The notes under the pieces are model-generated. The model had not been told where the DNA came from. It saw only the letters and a list, made by a program, of their open reading frames with translations, and made no database searches. Both the position numbers and the translations under genes were made by a program. From NCBI RefSeq assembly GCF_902497625.1, contig NZ_CABVGX010000053.1, forward strand, positions 1 to 39,966: a DNA stretch of 39,966 bases, written 5' to 3'. The first letter of the stretch is position 1, and each line of letters begins with the position of its first letter. Positions 8,305 to 16,242 of this stretch are shown piece after piece. The stretch is from Pseudomonas fluorescens (GTDB taxonomy: Bacteria; Pseudomonadota; Gammaproteobacteria; Pseudomonadales; Pseudomonadaceae).

Positions 8305-8336
8305 AAAAAAAACCCGGCTAAAAAGCCGGGTTTTCT
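8305..8336 (-). terminator. Rho-independent terminator of sodB
   Basis: On the minus strand AACCCGGCT / AGCCGGGTT form a 9-bp stem with a 4-nt loop followed by a run of eight T residues, 13 bp after the sodB stop. The hairpin is also T-flanked on the other strand, so it may work in both directions. Confidence 0.9.
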
Positions 8337-8349
8337 GACTGGCGTGTAC

Positions 8350-8946
8350 TCAAGCGGTGAAGGTTTTGCCTTCGAACTGCTCAGCCACGAATTTCCAGTT
8401 GACCAGGTTCCAGAACGCTTCGACATACTTTGGACGAACGTTGCGGTAGTCGATGTAGTAAGCGTGTTCCCAGACATCGCAGGTCAGCAGCGGGGTGTCG
8501 CCGCTGGTCAGCGGGTTGCCGGCACCGATGGTGCTGGCCAGGGCCAGCGAACCGTCAGCCTTTTTCACCAGCCAGCCCCAGCCGGAACCGAAGGTGCCGA
8601 TGGAGGTTTTGCTGAACTCTTCCTTGAACTTGTCGAACGAACCGAAGGAAGCATTGATTGCTTCGGCCAGTGCGCCGGTCGGTTGACCGCCAGCGTTTGG
8701 CGCCAGGCAGTTCCAGTAGAAAGTGTGGTTCCAGACCTGAGCGGCGTTGTTGAATATACCGCCCGAAGAAGTCTTGACGATTTCTTCCAGAGTCTTGCCT
8801 TCGAACTCGGTGCCTGGCACCAGGTTGTTCAGGTTCACGACATAGGTGTTGTGGTGCTTGTCGTGGTGGTATTCCAGAGTTTCCTTGGAAATGTGCGGCT
8901 GCAGGGCATCGTGTGGATAAGGCAGCGGCGGCAATTCGAAAGCCAT
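8350..8946 (-). CDS. sodB: Fe-superoxide dismutase SodB
   Basis: This 198-aa cytoplasmic enzyme converts superoxide to oxygen and hydrogen peroxide. The four metal ligands are visible: His27 (in LEYHHDKHH), His74 (VWNHTFYW), Asp157 and His161 (DVWEHAYYIDY). Gln70 in the NNAAQVWNH segment is the outer-sphere residue typical of iron rather than manganese enzymes. The start at 8946 has AGGAG upstream and gives the family N-terminus MAFELPPLPY; an in-frame upstream extension is ignored. The gene has its own terminator and is probably monocistronic. It lies between bifA and the LysE exporter gene, as in P. aeruginosa. Confidence 0.97.
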   Translation of the reverse strand: MAFELPPLPYPHDALQPHISKETLEYHHDKHHNTYVVNLNNLVPGTEFEGKTLEEIVKTSSGGIFNNAAQVWNHTFYWNCLAPNAGGQPTGALAEAINASFGSFDKFKEEFSKTSIGTFGSGWGWLVKKADGSLALASTIGAGNPLTSGDTPLLTCDVWEHAYYIDYRNVRPKYVEAFWNLVNWKFVAEQFEGKTFTA

Positions 8947-9121
8947 GATAATTCTCCTAATCAGGTCAGTTGCGGTGAGCGCAAGGCCGATCACGGGCGG
9001 CCAAACAAGCGCCGGGGAGTTTGTACTCTTTGCGGCGCAGGGTTTGGATCATAGCACCGGGGGTGCGGCATAACCACGCAACAACTGTGTGGAATAGAGG
9101 TTCCAGAGCCTTTTGGAATAA

Positions 9122-9724
9122 TCAGCCGGCCACGATCAATTGAAGGGCAACGGCGAACATCATTACCGCAACCAACAGGTCAAGGATTCGCCAGGTGCCG
9201 GGCCGCGCCAGCCAGGGTGCGAGCCACGCCGCGCCCAGCGCCAGCGTGAAAAACCACAACAGCGACGCCGTGGCTGCGCCCACCACGTAGGCACTGGGGT
9301 CGGTTTGCTGGGCCCCAAGGGAACCGATCAACAAGACGGTGTCCAGATAAACGTGTGGGTTGAGCAGCGTGACGGCCAGCGCGCTGAGCATTACCGCACG
9401 CAACGACCGGACCGTCTGGTTTTCTCCCTGCTTCAGACTCTGCTTCGAAAAGGCGCGGCGCAGCGCGAGACTGCCGTACCACAGCAAAAAGGCCGCACCG
9501 CCCCAACGCGCGAATGCCAGCAACGTCGGGTTTTGCGCCAGCACCGTGGCCAGGCCGAAAACGCCCGCAGCGACCAGCAACGCATCGCACGCCACACACA
9601 GGGCCGCCACCGGCAGATGATGTTCACGCCGCAGGCTCTGGGCCAGCACAAACGCATTTTGCGTGCCGATGGCCATGATCAGCCCGGCGGCGACCAACAG
9701 GCCGTTTACATAGCTCTGCCACAT
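9122..9724 (-). CDS. lysE: LysE/ArgO family basic amino-acid exporter
   Basis: This 200-aa membrane protein has about six hydrophobic segments, starting MWQSYVNGLLVAAGLIMAIG and including the LysE-family N-terminal pattern with the AIGTQNAFVLAQ stretch. LysE/ArgO proteins export L-arginine and L-lysine and protect against their toxic build-up. The start at 9724 has GGAG upstream and lies 6 bp after the stop of the ACT-domain gene, so the two form an operon. The divergent gene encodes an ArgP-type LysR protein, the known regulator of such exporters, which supports arginine/lysine as substrate. Confidence 0.93.
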   Translation of the reverse strand: MWQSYVNGLLVAAGLIMAIGTQNAFVLAQSLRREHHLPVAALCVACDALLVAAGVFGLATVLAQNPTLLAFARWGGAAFLLWYGSLALRRAFSKQSLKQGENQTVRSLRAVMLSALAVTLLNPHVYLDTVLLIGSLGAQQTDPSAYVVGAATASLLWFFTLALGAAWLAPWLARPGTWRILDLLVAVMMFAVALQLIVAG

Positions 9725-9730
9725 AACGTT

Positions 9731-10132
9731 CTACTCCGCATTCGCTGCGAGATCGCGCAGCACGTGCAGGGCGCGTTCCGCATCGACCTGAGCAACGAAT
9801 AGATGATCGTGAAAATAGCCAGCCACCACGTTGCAACTGATGGCGGCCTGGGCCAGTGCGCTGGCAAACGCGGCCGTTAAACCCACGGCTTCGAGGGACG
9901 AGTGCACATTCAGCGTGATCCAGGCTGCCACGTAATCGAAATGGAAACCGGCTCGCTCGGCGTCGGAGCGTTCCAGAATGACGGTCAGACCTTCCTGCTC
10001 GCGAAAGCTGCCGATGATCTCAACATCGGTCGGCATTTTCTCGTCGCTGAGGGTGCAAAAAACGTATTCGCCCGCATTCAACTGCGGACTCATGCTGCAA
10101 ATGAGCTTCACCAGTGAAGTTTCGCCGGTCAT
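9731..10132 (-). CDS. ACT-domain protein in the argP-lysE locus
   Basis: This protein of about 133 aa looks like a small stand-alone ACT-type ligand-binding protein: an N-terminal beta/alpha unit (TGETSLVKLICSMSPQLNAG) is followed by a second unit in the C-terminal half (VNVH-like NVHSSLEAVGL and the hydrophobic CNVVAGYFHDHLFV). I take the ATG at 10132, which has AGGA 8 bases upstream; a longer frame to 10216 would reach into the argP promoter. It lies 6 bp upstream of lysE and divergent from argP. ACT domains bind amino acids, so a role in sensing arginine or lysine is likely but inferred. It resembles PA4364 in position. Confidence 0.82.
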   Translation of the reverse strand: MTGETSLVKLICSMSPQLNAGEYVFCTLSDEKMPTDVEIIGSFREQEGLTVILERSDAERAGFHFDYVAAWITLNVHSSLEAVGLTAAFASALAQAAISCNVVAGYFHDHLFVAQVDAERALHVLRDLAANAE

Positions 10133-10227
10133 GTCGATGTCCTGTTTCGAGAGTTCTTGCTGGCCATTTTCCAGTTCCTGCATGTATAAGAAAAACCAAT
10201 CATGCTGATCGCTCATTAGGAAAACTG

Positions 10228-11127
10228 ATGTTCGACTACAAATTGCTTTCTGCCTTGGCCGCTGTGATTGAACAGGCCGGATTCGAACGTGCCGCGCAAG
10301 TGCTCAACGTGTCGCAATCAGCCATCTCGCAGCGCATCAAATTGCTCGAGGCGCGCGTTGGCCAACCGGTGCTGGTGCGCGTGACGCCCCCGGCCCCGAC
10401 CGAGATTGGTCGACGGTTACTCAACCACGTGCAGCAGGTGCGCCTGCTCGAGCGCGACCTGCAAACCCTGGTGCCGGCGCTGGATGACGAAGGCCTGCCG
10501 GAACGCCTGCGTGTTGCTCTCAATGCCGACAGCCTCGCCACTTGGTGGGCGCCAGCGATCAGCATTTTTTGCGCAGAGCAGCATTTGTTGCTCGACCTGA
10601 TCGTCGAAGACCAGACAGTCGGGCTCAAACGGATGCGCGCAGGTGAAGTGGCGGCCTGTCTCTGCGCCAGTGAACGCCCGGTGGCCGGCGCACGCAGCGT
10701 GTTGCTGGGCGCGATGCGCTATCGGGCGTTAGCCAGCCCGGCGTTCATTGCCAGACATTTTCCCGAAGGCGTACGCGCCGAGCTGCTGTCGAAAACGCCG
10801 GCATTGGTCTTTGGGCCGGATGATTTGCTACAGCACCGCTACCTTGCATCCCTCGGAGTAGGCGGCGGTTTTCAACACCACCTATGCCCATCGTCCGAAG
10901 GATTCATTCGCTTGACCGAGGCCGGACTGGGCTGGGGCCTGGTGCCGGAATTGCAGGTGCGCGAGCAACTGAAAAACGGCCAGTTGATCGAGTTGCTGGC
11001 AGATAAACCGATCGATGTGCCGCTGTACTGGCATCATTGGCGCAATGGCGGGCAGTTACTGGGCCTGCTCACCGATCAGTTGGTGCGTTCGTCGAAGCAG
11101 TGGCTGGTGCCTTGGGAGCAGCGGTAA
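10228..11127 (+). CDS. argP: LysR-family regulator ArgP (IciA)
   Basis: This 299-aa protein has an N-terminal winged helix-turn-helix (residues 1-60, with AAQVLNVSQSAISQRIKLLE as the recognition region) and a C-terminal periplasmic-binding-like effector domain. It matches ArgP, which in other bacteria binds lysine or arginine and controls the argO/lysE exporter. The start at 10228 has AGGA upstream; the frame stays open further 5' into the divergent gene but this is not needed. It is divergent from the ACT-domain/lysE pair across a gap of 95 bp, which must hold both promoters and the operator. Confidence 0.92.
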   Translation: MFDYKLLSALAAVIEQAGFERAAQVLNVSQSAISQRIKLLEARVGQPVLVRVTPPAPTEIGRRLLNHVQQVRLLERDLQTLVPALDDEGLPERLRVALNADSLATWWAPAISIFCAEQHLLLDLIVEDQTVGLKRMRAGEVAACLCASERPVAGARSVLLGAMRYRALASPAFIARHFPEGVRAELLSKTPALVFGPDDLLQHRYLASLGVGGGFQHHLCPSSEGFIRLTEAGLGWGLVPELQVREQLKNGQLIELLADKPIDVPLYWHHWRNGGQLLGLLTDQLVRSSKQWLVPWEQR

Positions 11128-11220
11128 GCGTCAAGCTGCAAGCCGCAAGTAATGCGCTTGCAGACGGTTATTTATTTGCAGCCTGAAGTGAAATTAGCAC
11201 TGCATTCGTTGGAGCAATTC

Positions 11221-12213
11221 ATGAAGATTCTGGTTACCGGCGCAAGTGGTTTCATTGGCGGACGCTTTGCGCGCTTCGCTCTGGAGCAGGGCCTGGACGT
11301 ACGGGTCAACGGTCGTCGGGCCGAAAGCGTCGAGCACCTGGTACACCGAGGCGCCGAGTTCATCCCGGGTGATTTGAACGATGCGGATCTGGCGCGGGCG
11401 CTGTGCTCCGACGTAGATGCAGTGGTGCATTGCGCTGGTGCGGTCGGCTTGTGGGGGCGCTATCAGGATTTTCATCAAGGCAATGTTCAGGTCACTGAGA
11501 ACATCGTTGAAGCCTGCCTGAAACAGCGGGTTAGACGCCTGGTGCATTTGTCCTCCCCGTCGATTTACTTCGACGGCCGCGATCATCTTGGTCTGACCGA
11601 AGAGCAAGTGCCCAAGCGCTTCAATCATCCCTATGCCGCGACCAAGTACCTGGCGGAGCAAAAAGTTTTCGGCGCTCAGGAGTTCGGCCTCGAAACGGTG
11701 GCGCTGCGTCCGCGTTTCGTGACCGGGGCCGGTGATATGAGCATCTTTCCACGTTTGCTCAACATGCAGCGCAAGGGACGGCTGGCAATCATCGGCAACG
11801 GTTTGAACAAGGTTGATTTCACCAGCGTGCAAAACCTCAATGAAGCGTTGCTCAGCAGTTTGCTGGCCGGCGGGTCAGCCTTGGGGAAGGCCTACAACAT
11901 CAGCAACGGTACCCCGATTCCGTTGTGGGATGTGGTCAATTACGTCATGCGTCAGATGGAAATCCCGCAAGTCACGCGCTACCGTTCCTACGGATTGGCC
12001 TACTCCGTTGCCGCACTCAACGAAGGCGCGTGCATGCTCTGGCCGGGGCGTCCGGAGCCGACGCTGTCGCGCCTCGGCATGCAGGTCATGAACAGGAATT
12101 TCACCCTGGACATCAGCCGCGCCCGGCATTACCTGGATTACGATCCCAAGGTCAGTCTGTGGACGGCGCTTGATGAATTCTGCGGCTGGTGGAAGGCTCA
12201 GGAAATTCGCTGA
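11221..12213 (+). CDS. NAD(P)-dependent epimerase/dehydratase (extended SDR)
   Basis: This 330-aa cytoplasmic oxidoreductase has the extended short-chain dehydrogenase pattern: TGASGFIGG nucleotide-binding loop at residues 6-14, a Ser-rich strand (VHLSSPSIYF) around 108-117, and the catalytic pair in YAATK (Tyr138, Lys142). It resembles the 3-beta-hydroxysteroid dehydrogenase/dihydroflavonol reductase branch more than the sugar epimerases, but the substrate cannot be told. The start at 11221 has GGAG 8 bases upstream. It follows argP on the same strand with a 93-bp gap and is probably transcribed on its own. It may match PA4361 in position. Confidence 0.85.
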   Translation: MKILVTGASGFIGGRFARFALEQGLDVRVNGRRAESVEHLVHRGAEFIPGDLNDADLARALCSDVDAVVHCAGAVGLWGRYQDFHQGNVQVTENIVEACLKQRVRRLVHLSSPSIYFDGRDHLGLTEEQVPKRFNHPYAATKYLAEQKVFGAQEFGLETVALRPRFVTGAGDMSIFPRLLNMQRKGRLAIIGNGLNKVDFTSVQNLNEALLSSLLAGGSALGKAYNISNGTPIPLWDVVNYVMRQMEIPQVTRYRSYGLAYSVAALNEGACMLWPGRPEPTLSRLGMQVMNRNFTLDISRARHYLDYDPKVSLWTALDEFCGWWKAQEIR

Positions 12214-12223
12214 AACGGCTTCA

Positions 12224-12245
12224 CTGAACCGAGCTACAGGTTCAG
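12224..12245 (+). terminator. Weak hairpin after the epimerase gene
   Basis: CTGAACC / GGTTCAG form a 7-bp stem with an 8-nt loop 11 bp after the stop, but no T run follows. It may aid RNA 3'-end formation or be chance. A -10-like TATACT lies further on at 12271-12276, 42 bp before the next gene. Confidence 0.3.
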
Positions 12246-12318
12246 GGTCAATCGCTGCGCCCTTGGGGGTTATACTCGTCGCATCAAGCCATCACCATGT
12301 TTTACAAAGGTTGACTGA

Positions 12319-13185
12319 ATGCCCATGCGTAACGATGCCAACGACGATTTCGACAACGTGCCGAGCCTGCGTGCCGACATCCTCGATGACGATTTCCCGA
12401 CCAATTCGCGCAACAGCGTGCATTCGCGCACCGCGCCGGTGGTCAAGGTCAAGGCCCCCAGCACCGGTCCACTGTGGGCGTTGGTCGGCGCCTTGTTCTT
12501 CGCGTTCGCCGGCCTCGCCTGGTGGAGTTTCCAGCAGATTTCGCTGATGGAGCAGCAACTGGTCGCCACGCAGGAAAGCTTCGCGAGAATCAGTGAGGAA
12601 GCGGCTGGGCGCTTGCAGGACATTTCTGGCCGGGTCGTCGCCAGCCAAACCAATGTCAGCAGCGACAGCGAAGCATTGAAGCTGCAAATCAAACAGCTGG
12701 AAAATCGACTGCAGGATCAGAGCCAACAGCAACAGGGCGTGGCGGGCCAGGCCTCGGAACTGGACAAACGACTGGCGCAGATGACTACGCAAACCGTTGA
12801 TCTGGACAAGCGCCTCGCGCAATTTACGGCGCAGAACACCGAGCAGCAGACCGTCAATACCCAGTTGCAGGCGCAGGTTAAAACCCTGACTGGCGAACTG
12901 ACCGCGTTGAAAACCGCCACCGCTGACAGCGGACAATATGACGCCCAACTTAAAAGCATTGGTGCCGATATCGTCGCCCTGAAAAAACAGGGCAACCCGG
13001 GCGCGGCCATTGAGCGGCTCGAACAAGACATCATCGTGTTGAAAAGCCAGCAGGACAATCGCCCGGCCCAAGGCGCGGCCAGCACGGCCGAGTTCGATGC
13101 GTTTCGCGGCCAGGTCACTCGAAGCATCAATACGCTGCAAGCGCAGATTCAGAATCTGCAGCAGCAGCTGCGGGCGAAGCCTTAG
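12319..13185 (+). CDS. Membrane-anchored coiled-coil protein
   Basis: This 288-aa protein has a charged cytoplasmic N-terminus (residues 1-50), one TM helix at about 51-73 (PLWALVGALFFAFAGLAWWS) and a long Gln/Leu-rich coiled coil from about 75 to the end, presumably in the periplasm. Such proteins are often labelled ATPase in Pseudomonas genomes, but no nucleotide-binding motif is present. The start at 12319 has AAGG upstream; a second Met two codons later is possible. It stands alone between the epimerase gene and a large REP array. A scaffold role in the envelope is plausible; I do not recognise a function. Confidence 0.8.
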   Translation: MPMRNDANDDFDNVPSLRADILDDDFPTNSRNSVHSRTAPVVKVKAPSTGPLWALVGALFFAFAGLAWWSFQQISLMEQQLVATQESFARISEEAAGRLQDISGRVVASQTNVSSDSEALKLQIKQLENRLQDQSQQQQGVAGQASELDKRLAQMTTQTVDLDKRLAQFTAQNTEQQTVNTQLQAQVKTLTGELTALKTATADSGQYDAQLKSIGADIVALKKQGNPGAAIERLEQDIIVLKSQQDNRPAQGAASTAEFDAFRGQVTRSINTLQAQIQNLQQQLRAKP

Positions 13186-13220
13186 CCCGACCAACGCCGC
13201 ACGCCACAGCTGCGCCTTAT

Positions 13221-13367
13221 GTAGCAGCTGTCGAGCCTGCGAGGCTGCGTCCGGCTGCGAAGCAGTCGTCAACTGGCTGTCCTGATGAAGTATTTGGCAT
13301 GACCGAGCGACTGGTCTGACGTAGCCTGCGCAGCCGGACGCAGCCTCGCAGGCTCGGCAGCTGCTAC
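13221..13367. repeat. REPIN (GTAGCAGCTG...GAGGCTGCG family), head of a tandem array
   Basis: GTAGCAGCTGTCGAGCCTGC at 13221 runs through GAGGCTGCGTCCGGCTGCG to about 13259. The inverted mate begins CAGCCGGACGCAGCCTCG at 13331 and ends GGCAGCTGCTAC at 13367. About 70 bp of unrelated DNA lies between the arms. The right arm passes straight into the tandem array that follows. Confidence 0.88.
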
Positions 13368-13607
13368 AGACGAAGGCTCGCAGGCTCGCAGGCTCGGCAG
13401 CTGCTACGGACGAAGGCTCGCAGGCTCGCAGGCTCGGCAGCTGCTACAGACGAAGGCTCGCAGCCTCGCAGGCTCGGCAGCTGCTACGGACGAAGGCTCG
13501 CAGGCTCGCAGGCTCGGCAGCTGCTACGGACGAAGGCTCGCAGGCTCGCAGGCTCGGCAGCTGCTACAGACGAAGGCTCGCAGCCTCGCAGGCTCGGCAG
13601 CTGCTAC
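13368..13607. repeat. Tandem array of six 40-bp REP-derived units
   Basis: Six head-to-tail units of exactly 40 bp start at 13368, 13408, 13448, 13488, 13528 and 13568. Each begins AGACGAAGGCTCGCAG or GGACGAAGGCTCGCAG and ends GGCTCGGCAGCTGCTAC. Units differ only at base 1 (A or G) and base 17 (G or C). The order gives two 120-bp blocks of three units that differ at a single base, so the array grew by triple-unit duplication. There are no spacers, so this is not a CRISPR. No gene is present between 13186 and 13743. Confidence 0.95.
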
Positions 13608-13743
13608 GGACATAGCTCGGGGAGCTATCTCAAACCAGGCGTGAGGTCGGGCAGCCAATCCATTCTGGATGTTGCTCAACCTCCATACATTTCGCCAACC
13701 GTCTACGCTCTCCTGACACCGATAAGAACGAGGGGAATGCGCA

Positions 13744-14592
13744 ATGGCGGTTTTGCACAAGTTGATCCTGTTGGGCGGGATGCTGTTGCTGTGCCTCGGC
13801 CAGGCTCAGGCGGCCGGGACTGAGCAGGAGGACAGTCAGGCCGCGCGGGCCCTGCTGGAAAAGGCCTTGGCCTACTATCACGATAACGGCGACAAAGCGT
13901 TCGCGGCGTTCAGTCGTCAGGGTGAATTCGTCGACAAGGACCGTTACGTTTTTGTTGTCGATACCAAAGGCGTCATGCTCGCGAGCGGCGGCCCGTCTTC
14001 GGCGTTGATCGGGCGTGATGTTTCGGATGTGCTCGGGCCGGATGTGCAGAAAGCATTCAAGGAAGCCTTGAAAGTGCCTGAAGCCAATGGCATTCAGCAG
14101 GCTGAATACCGCTGGCAGAACTGGTCCGATGGCAAGGTCGAGCGCAAGCGCGTGTACTACCAACGCATCGGCGAACGCATTCTGGCTGTGGGTTATTACT
14201 TGCCGCGAGCTTCGGCGGAGCAGGCCATGGCCTTGTTGAACGAAGCGGCGACGGATCTGACCAAGGACGAGAAGGGCACGCTGACTGCAATCAACTCGCT
14301 CAAGGGTGGGTACTTGCAGGACGACCTCTATGTATTCGTCGTCGATCTGGACACTCAGCGCTACGTCGCCCATGGCACCAACCTGCGCTTGATCAACACC
14401 GATTTCAACAAGATCAAGGATCCAGAGGGCAAACCCGTGGGCGAGCCGATTCTGGCTTTGATTGCCAGGCAGGATCACGGCGAATACGCCTACCGCTGGA
14501 AGAATCCGGTGACCGGCAAGGTCGAGGACAAACACGCTTACCTGAAAAAGGTCGGGCACTTCCTGGTGGCGGTGGGTTATTACAGCCCTTGA
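13744..14592 (+). CDS. Periplasmic double Cache-domain protein
   Basis: This 282-aa protein has a cleavable Sec signal (residues 1-24, ending AQA-A) and then two similar sensor-type domains. Each holds the Cache_2 pattern: KDRYVFVVDTKGVMLASGGP at about 59-78 with a GYYLP end, and DDLYVFVVDLDTQRYVAHG at about 195-213 with a GYYSP end. Cache domains bind small ligands outside the cell, usually as the sensor part of chemoreceptors or kinases. Here there is no TM helix after the signal and no output domain, so it is a free periplasmic binding protein. The start at 13744 has GAGGGGA upstream. The gene is convergent with the MFS exporter gene and has no operon partner. Confidence 0.85.
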   Translation: MAVLHKLILLGGMLLLCLGQAQAAGTEQEDSQAARALLEKALAYYHDNGDKAFAAFSRQGEFVDKDRYVFVVDTKGVMLASGGPSSALIGRDVSDVLGPDVQKAFKEALKVPEANGIQQAEYRWQNWSDGKVERKRVYYQRIGERILAVGYYLPRASAEQAMALLNEAATDLTKDEKGTLTAINSLKGGYLQDDLYVFVVDLDTQRYVAHGTNLRLINTDFNKIKDPEGKPVGEPILALIARQDHGEYAYRWKNPVTGKVEDKHAYLKKVGHFLVAVGYYSP

Positions 14593-14649
14593 TTTGCGGT
14601 GCCTGCAATACCGCTGTTGCGAGCGTGCCGCGACAGCGGGCAACTCGAC

Positions 14650-16167
14650 TTATCGAACTTTATCCTCTCGCCCTCGCAGCACATTGTCTGGCATCACTGT
14701 CGCAGCAGCCAGGCCCAGCAAGGACACCGCCGCACTGACCATCAGCAAGTGGCGGAAGGTCAGCAATAACTCCGCACGCAAAGCATTGCGCGCATCCCCG
14801 GGCGCCGCATTCAAACCGTCGAGCAAGACATTGCCGGAACTGCCCTCAGCCATTAAAGCCGACCCGGTCAAGTGGGCGAAACTGGAATCCTGCAACAACG
14901 CTAGTAACAGCGCCGACATCAATGCGACCCCCACCGCGCCACCGAGAGAACGGAACAGGTTGGTCGTGCTGGTGGCCACGCCGATGTCCCGTTGCTCAAC
15001 CGAATTTTGCGTGCCGACCAAAGAGGTCGGGAACTGCATGCCGCCGGCGATGCCACTGAGCAACATGAACAGGCTACTGAGTAGCAGTGCCTGCGGCGGG
15101 CTGTACGCCATGCCGAGGATGGCGATCGGCATGAGCAGGGCGCCTGAGAGAATCATGGGTTTGTAGCGACCGGTCACCGACGTCCGGCGTCCGGCGAAGT
15201 AGGCTCCGATCGGCAATCCTATGGCCAGGGGCAGCAGGTGCAGCGCCGCGCTGTCGGCGCCATCGCCGGTGACACTCTGAAAGCGCAACGGCATCAGTAC
15301 GATCAGCGAGATCGCCTGGAAACTGGTGAAAAAGACCGTGCACCAGCACAACACTGCACTGCGATTGGCAAACAGATGCATGGGCAGCAGCGGTTCGCGG
15401 GTACGACGCTCATGCCACACGAACAGCGCGAGGAAGATCACTGAGCAAACCAGCAAGCCCAGCACTTCGGCGCTGCGCCAGGCATGGCCCTGACCGATCT
15501 CGGTAATACCCAGCAACAAGGCAGTCAATCCGATGATCAGCAGCAGTGTGCCCAGGTAGTCAATCACCGGTTTACGTTGCGGCACTGGCAAGCCGACCAG
15601 CGTGCGATGAGCGACCAGCAGGGCGCCAAGGCCTAGCGGCAAATTGATCAGGAAGACCCAGCGCCACGACAGATACTCGGTCATGTAGCCGCCGAGTACC
15701 GGCCCGGCGACACTGGCCACTGCGTACATGCTGCTGAAATAGCCCTGATAGCGGCCGCGCTCGCGCGGGGGCACGATGTCGCCGATGATCGCCTGGCTGA
15801 CCGAAATCATCCCGCCTGCACCGATGCCTTGAACGATTCGCGCCAGGACCAGTTGCTCCATGCTCTGGGCGATGCCGCAAAACAGGGAGGAGATCGTGAA
15901 CACGGCCATGCCGAACAGCATCAGTTTGCGGCGGCCGTACAAATCGCCGAGCTTGCCGTAGATCGGCACGGCCACGGTCATCGCCACCATGTATCCGGAA
16001 ATCACCCAGGCCAGCAGGCTGACATCCTTGAATTGCGCGGAAATGGCCGGCATTGAAACCGCGACAATGGTTTGATCCAGCGCGCCTAGAAAAATCGCCA
16101 GCATCAGGGCGATCAGTACGCTGCGAATGGCCGGTTTTGGCGAGTCGGGCTGAGTGAGAGTGGTCAC
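14650..16167 (-). CDS. MFS exporter, DHA2 family (EmrB/QacA type)
   Basis: This 505-aa inner-membrane protein has about 14 predicted TM helices and the family motifs: the N-terminal LGALDQTIVAVSMPAI region, a motif-A loop (GKLGDLYGRRKLMLFG) and motif C in the fifth helix (GPVLGGYMTEY). DHA2 transporters are proton-driven exporters of drugs and aromatic compounds. The start is a GTG at 16167 with AGG 8 bases upstream; no ATG start fits. It lies 75 bp downstream of pobA on the same strand, so it might be co-transcribed and act on aromatic acids, but this is only inferred from position. Its natural substrate is unknown. Confidence 0.9.
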   Translation of the reverse strand: MTTLTQPDSPKPAIRSVLIALMLAIFLGALDQTIVAVSMPAISAQFKDVSLLAWVISGYMVAMTVAVPIYGKLGDLYGRRKLMLFGMAVFTISSLFCGIAQSMEQLVLARIVQGIGAGGMISVSQAIIGDIVPPRERGRYQGYFSSMYAVASVAGPVLGGYMTEYLSWRWVFLINLPLGLGALLVAHRTLVGLPVPQRKPVIDYLGTLLLIIGLTALLLGITEIGQGHAWRSAEVLGLLVCSVIFLALFVWHERRTREPLLPMHLFANRSAVLCWCTVFFTSFQAISLIVLMPLRFQSVTGDGADSAALHLLPLAIGLPIGAYFAGRRTSVTGRYKPMILSGALLMPIAILGMAYSPPQALLLSSLFMLLSGIAGGMQFPTSLVGTQNSVEQRDIGVATSTTNLFRSLGGAVGVALMSALLLALLQDSSFAHLTGSALMAEGSSGNVLLDGLNAAPGDARNALRAELLLTFRHLLMVSAAVSLLGLAAATVMPDNVLRGREDKVR

Positions 16168-16242
16168 GATAAACCTGCGGGCAGTGATTCCCGCAAGGTG
16201 AGGCGAGCGGGCGAGTGCTCGCCAGTGTAAGTCGGTAGCAGG

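Noticed and set aside
13368..13607. CRISPR array
   Set aside because: The 40-bp units are head-to-tail with no spacers and no cas genes nearby; it is a REP-derived tandem repeat.
13630..14643. Minus-strand frame opposite the Cache protein gene
   Set aside because: It is antisense to a gene with a good ribosome site and signal peptide, and has no motif of its own.
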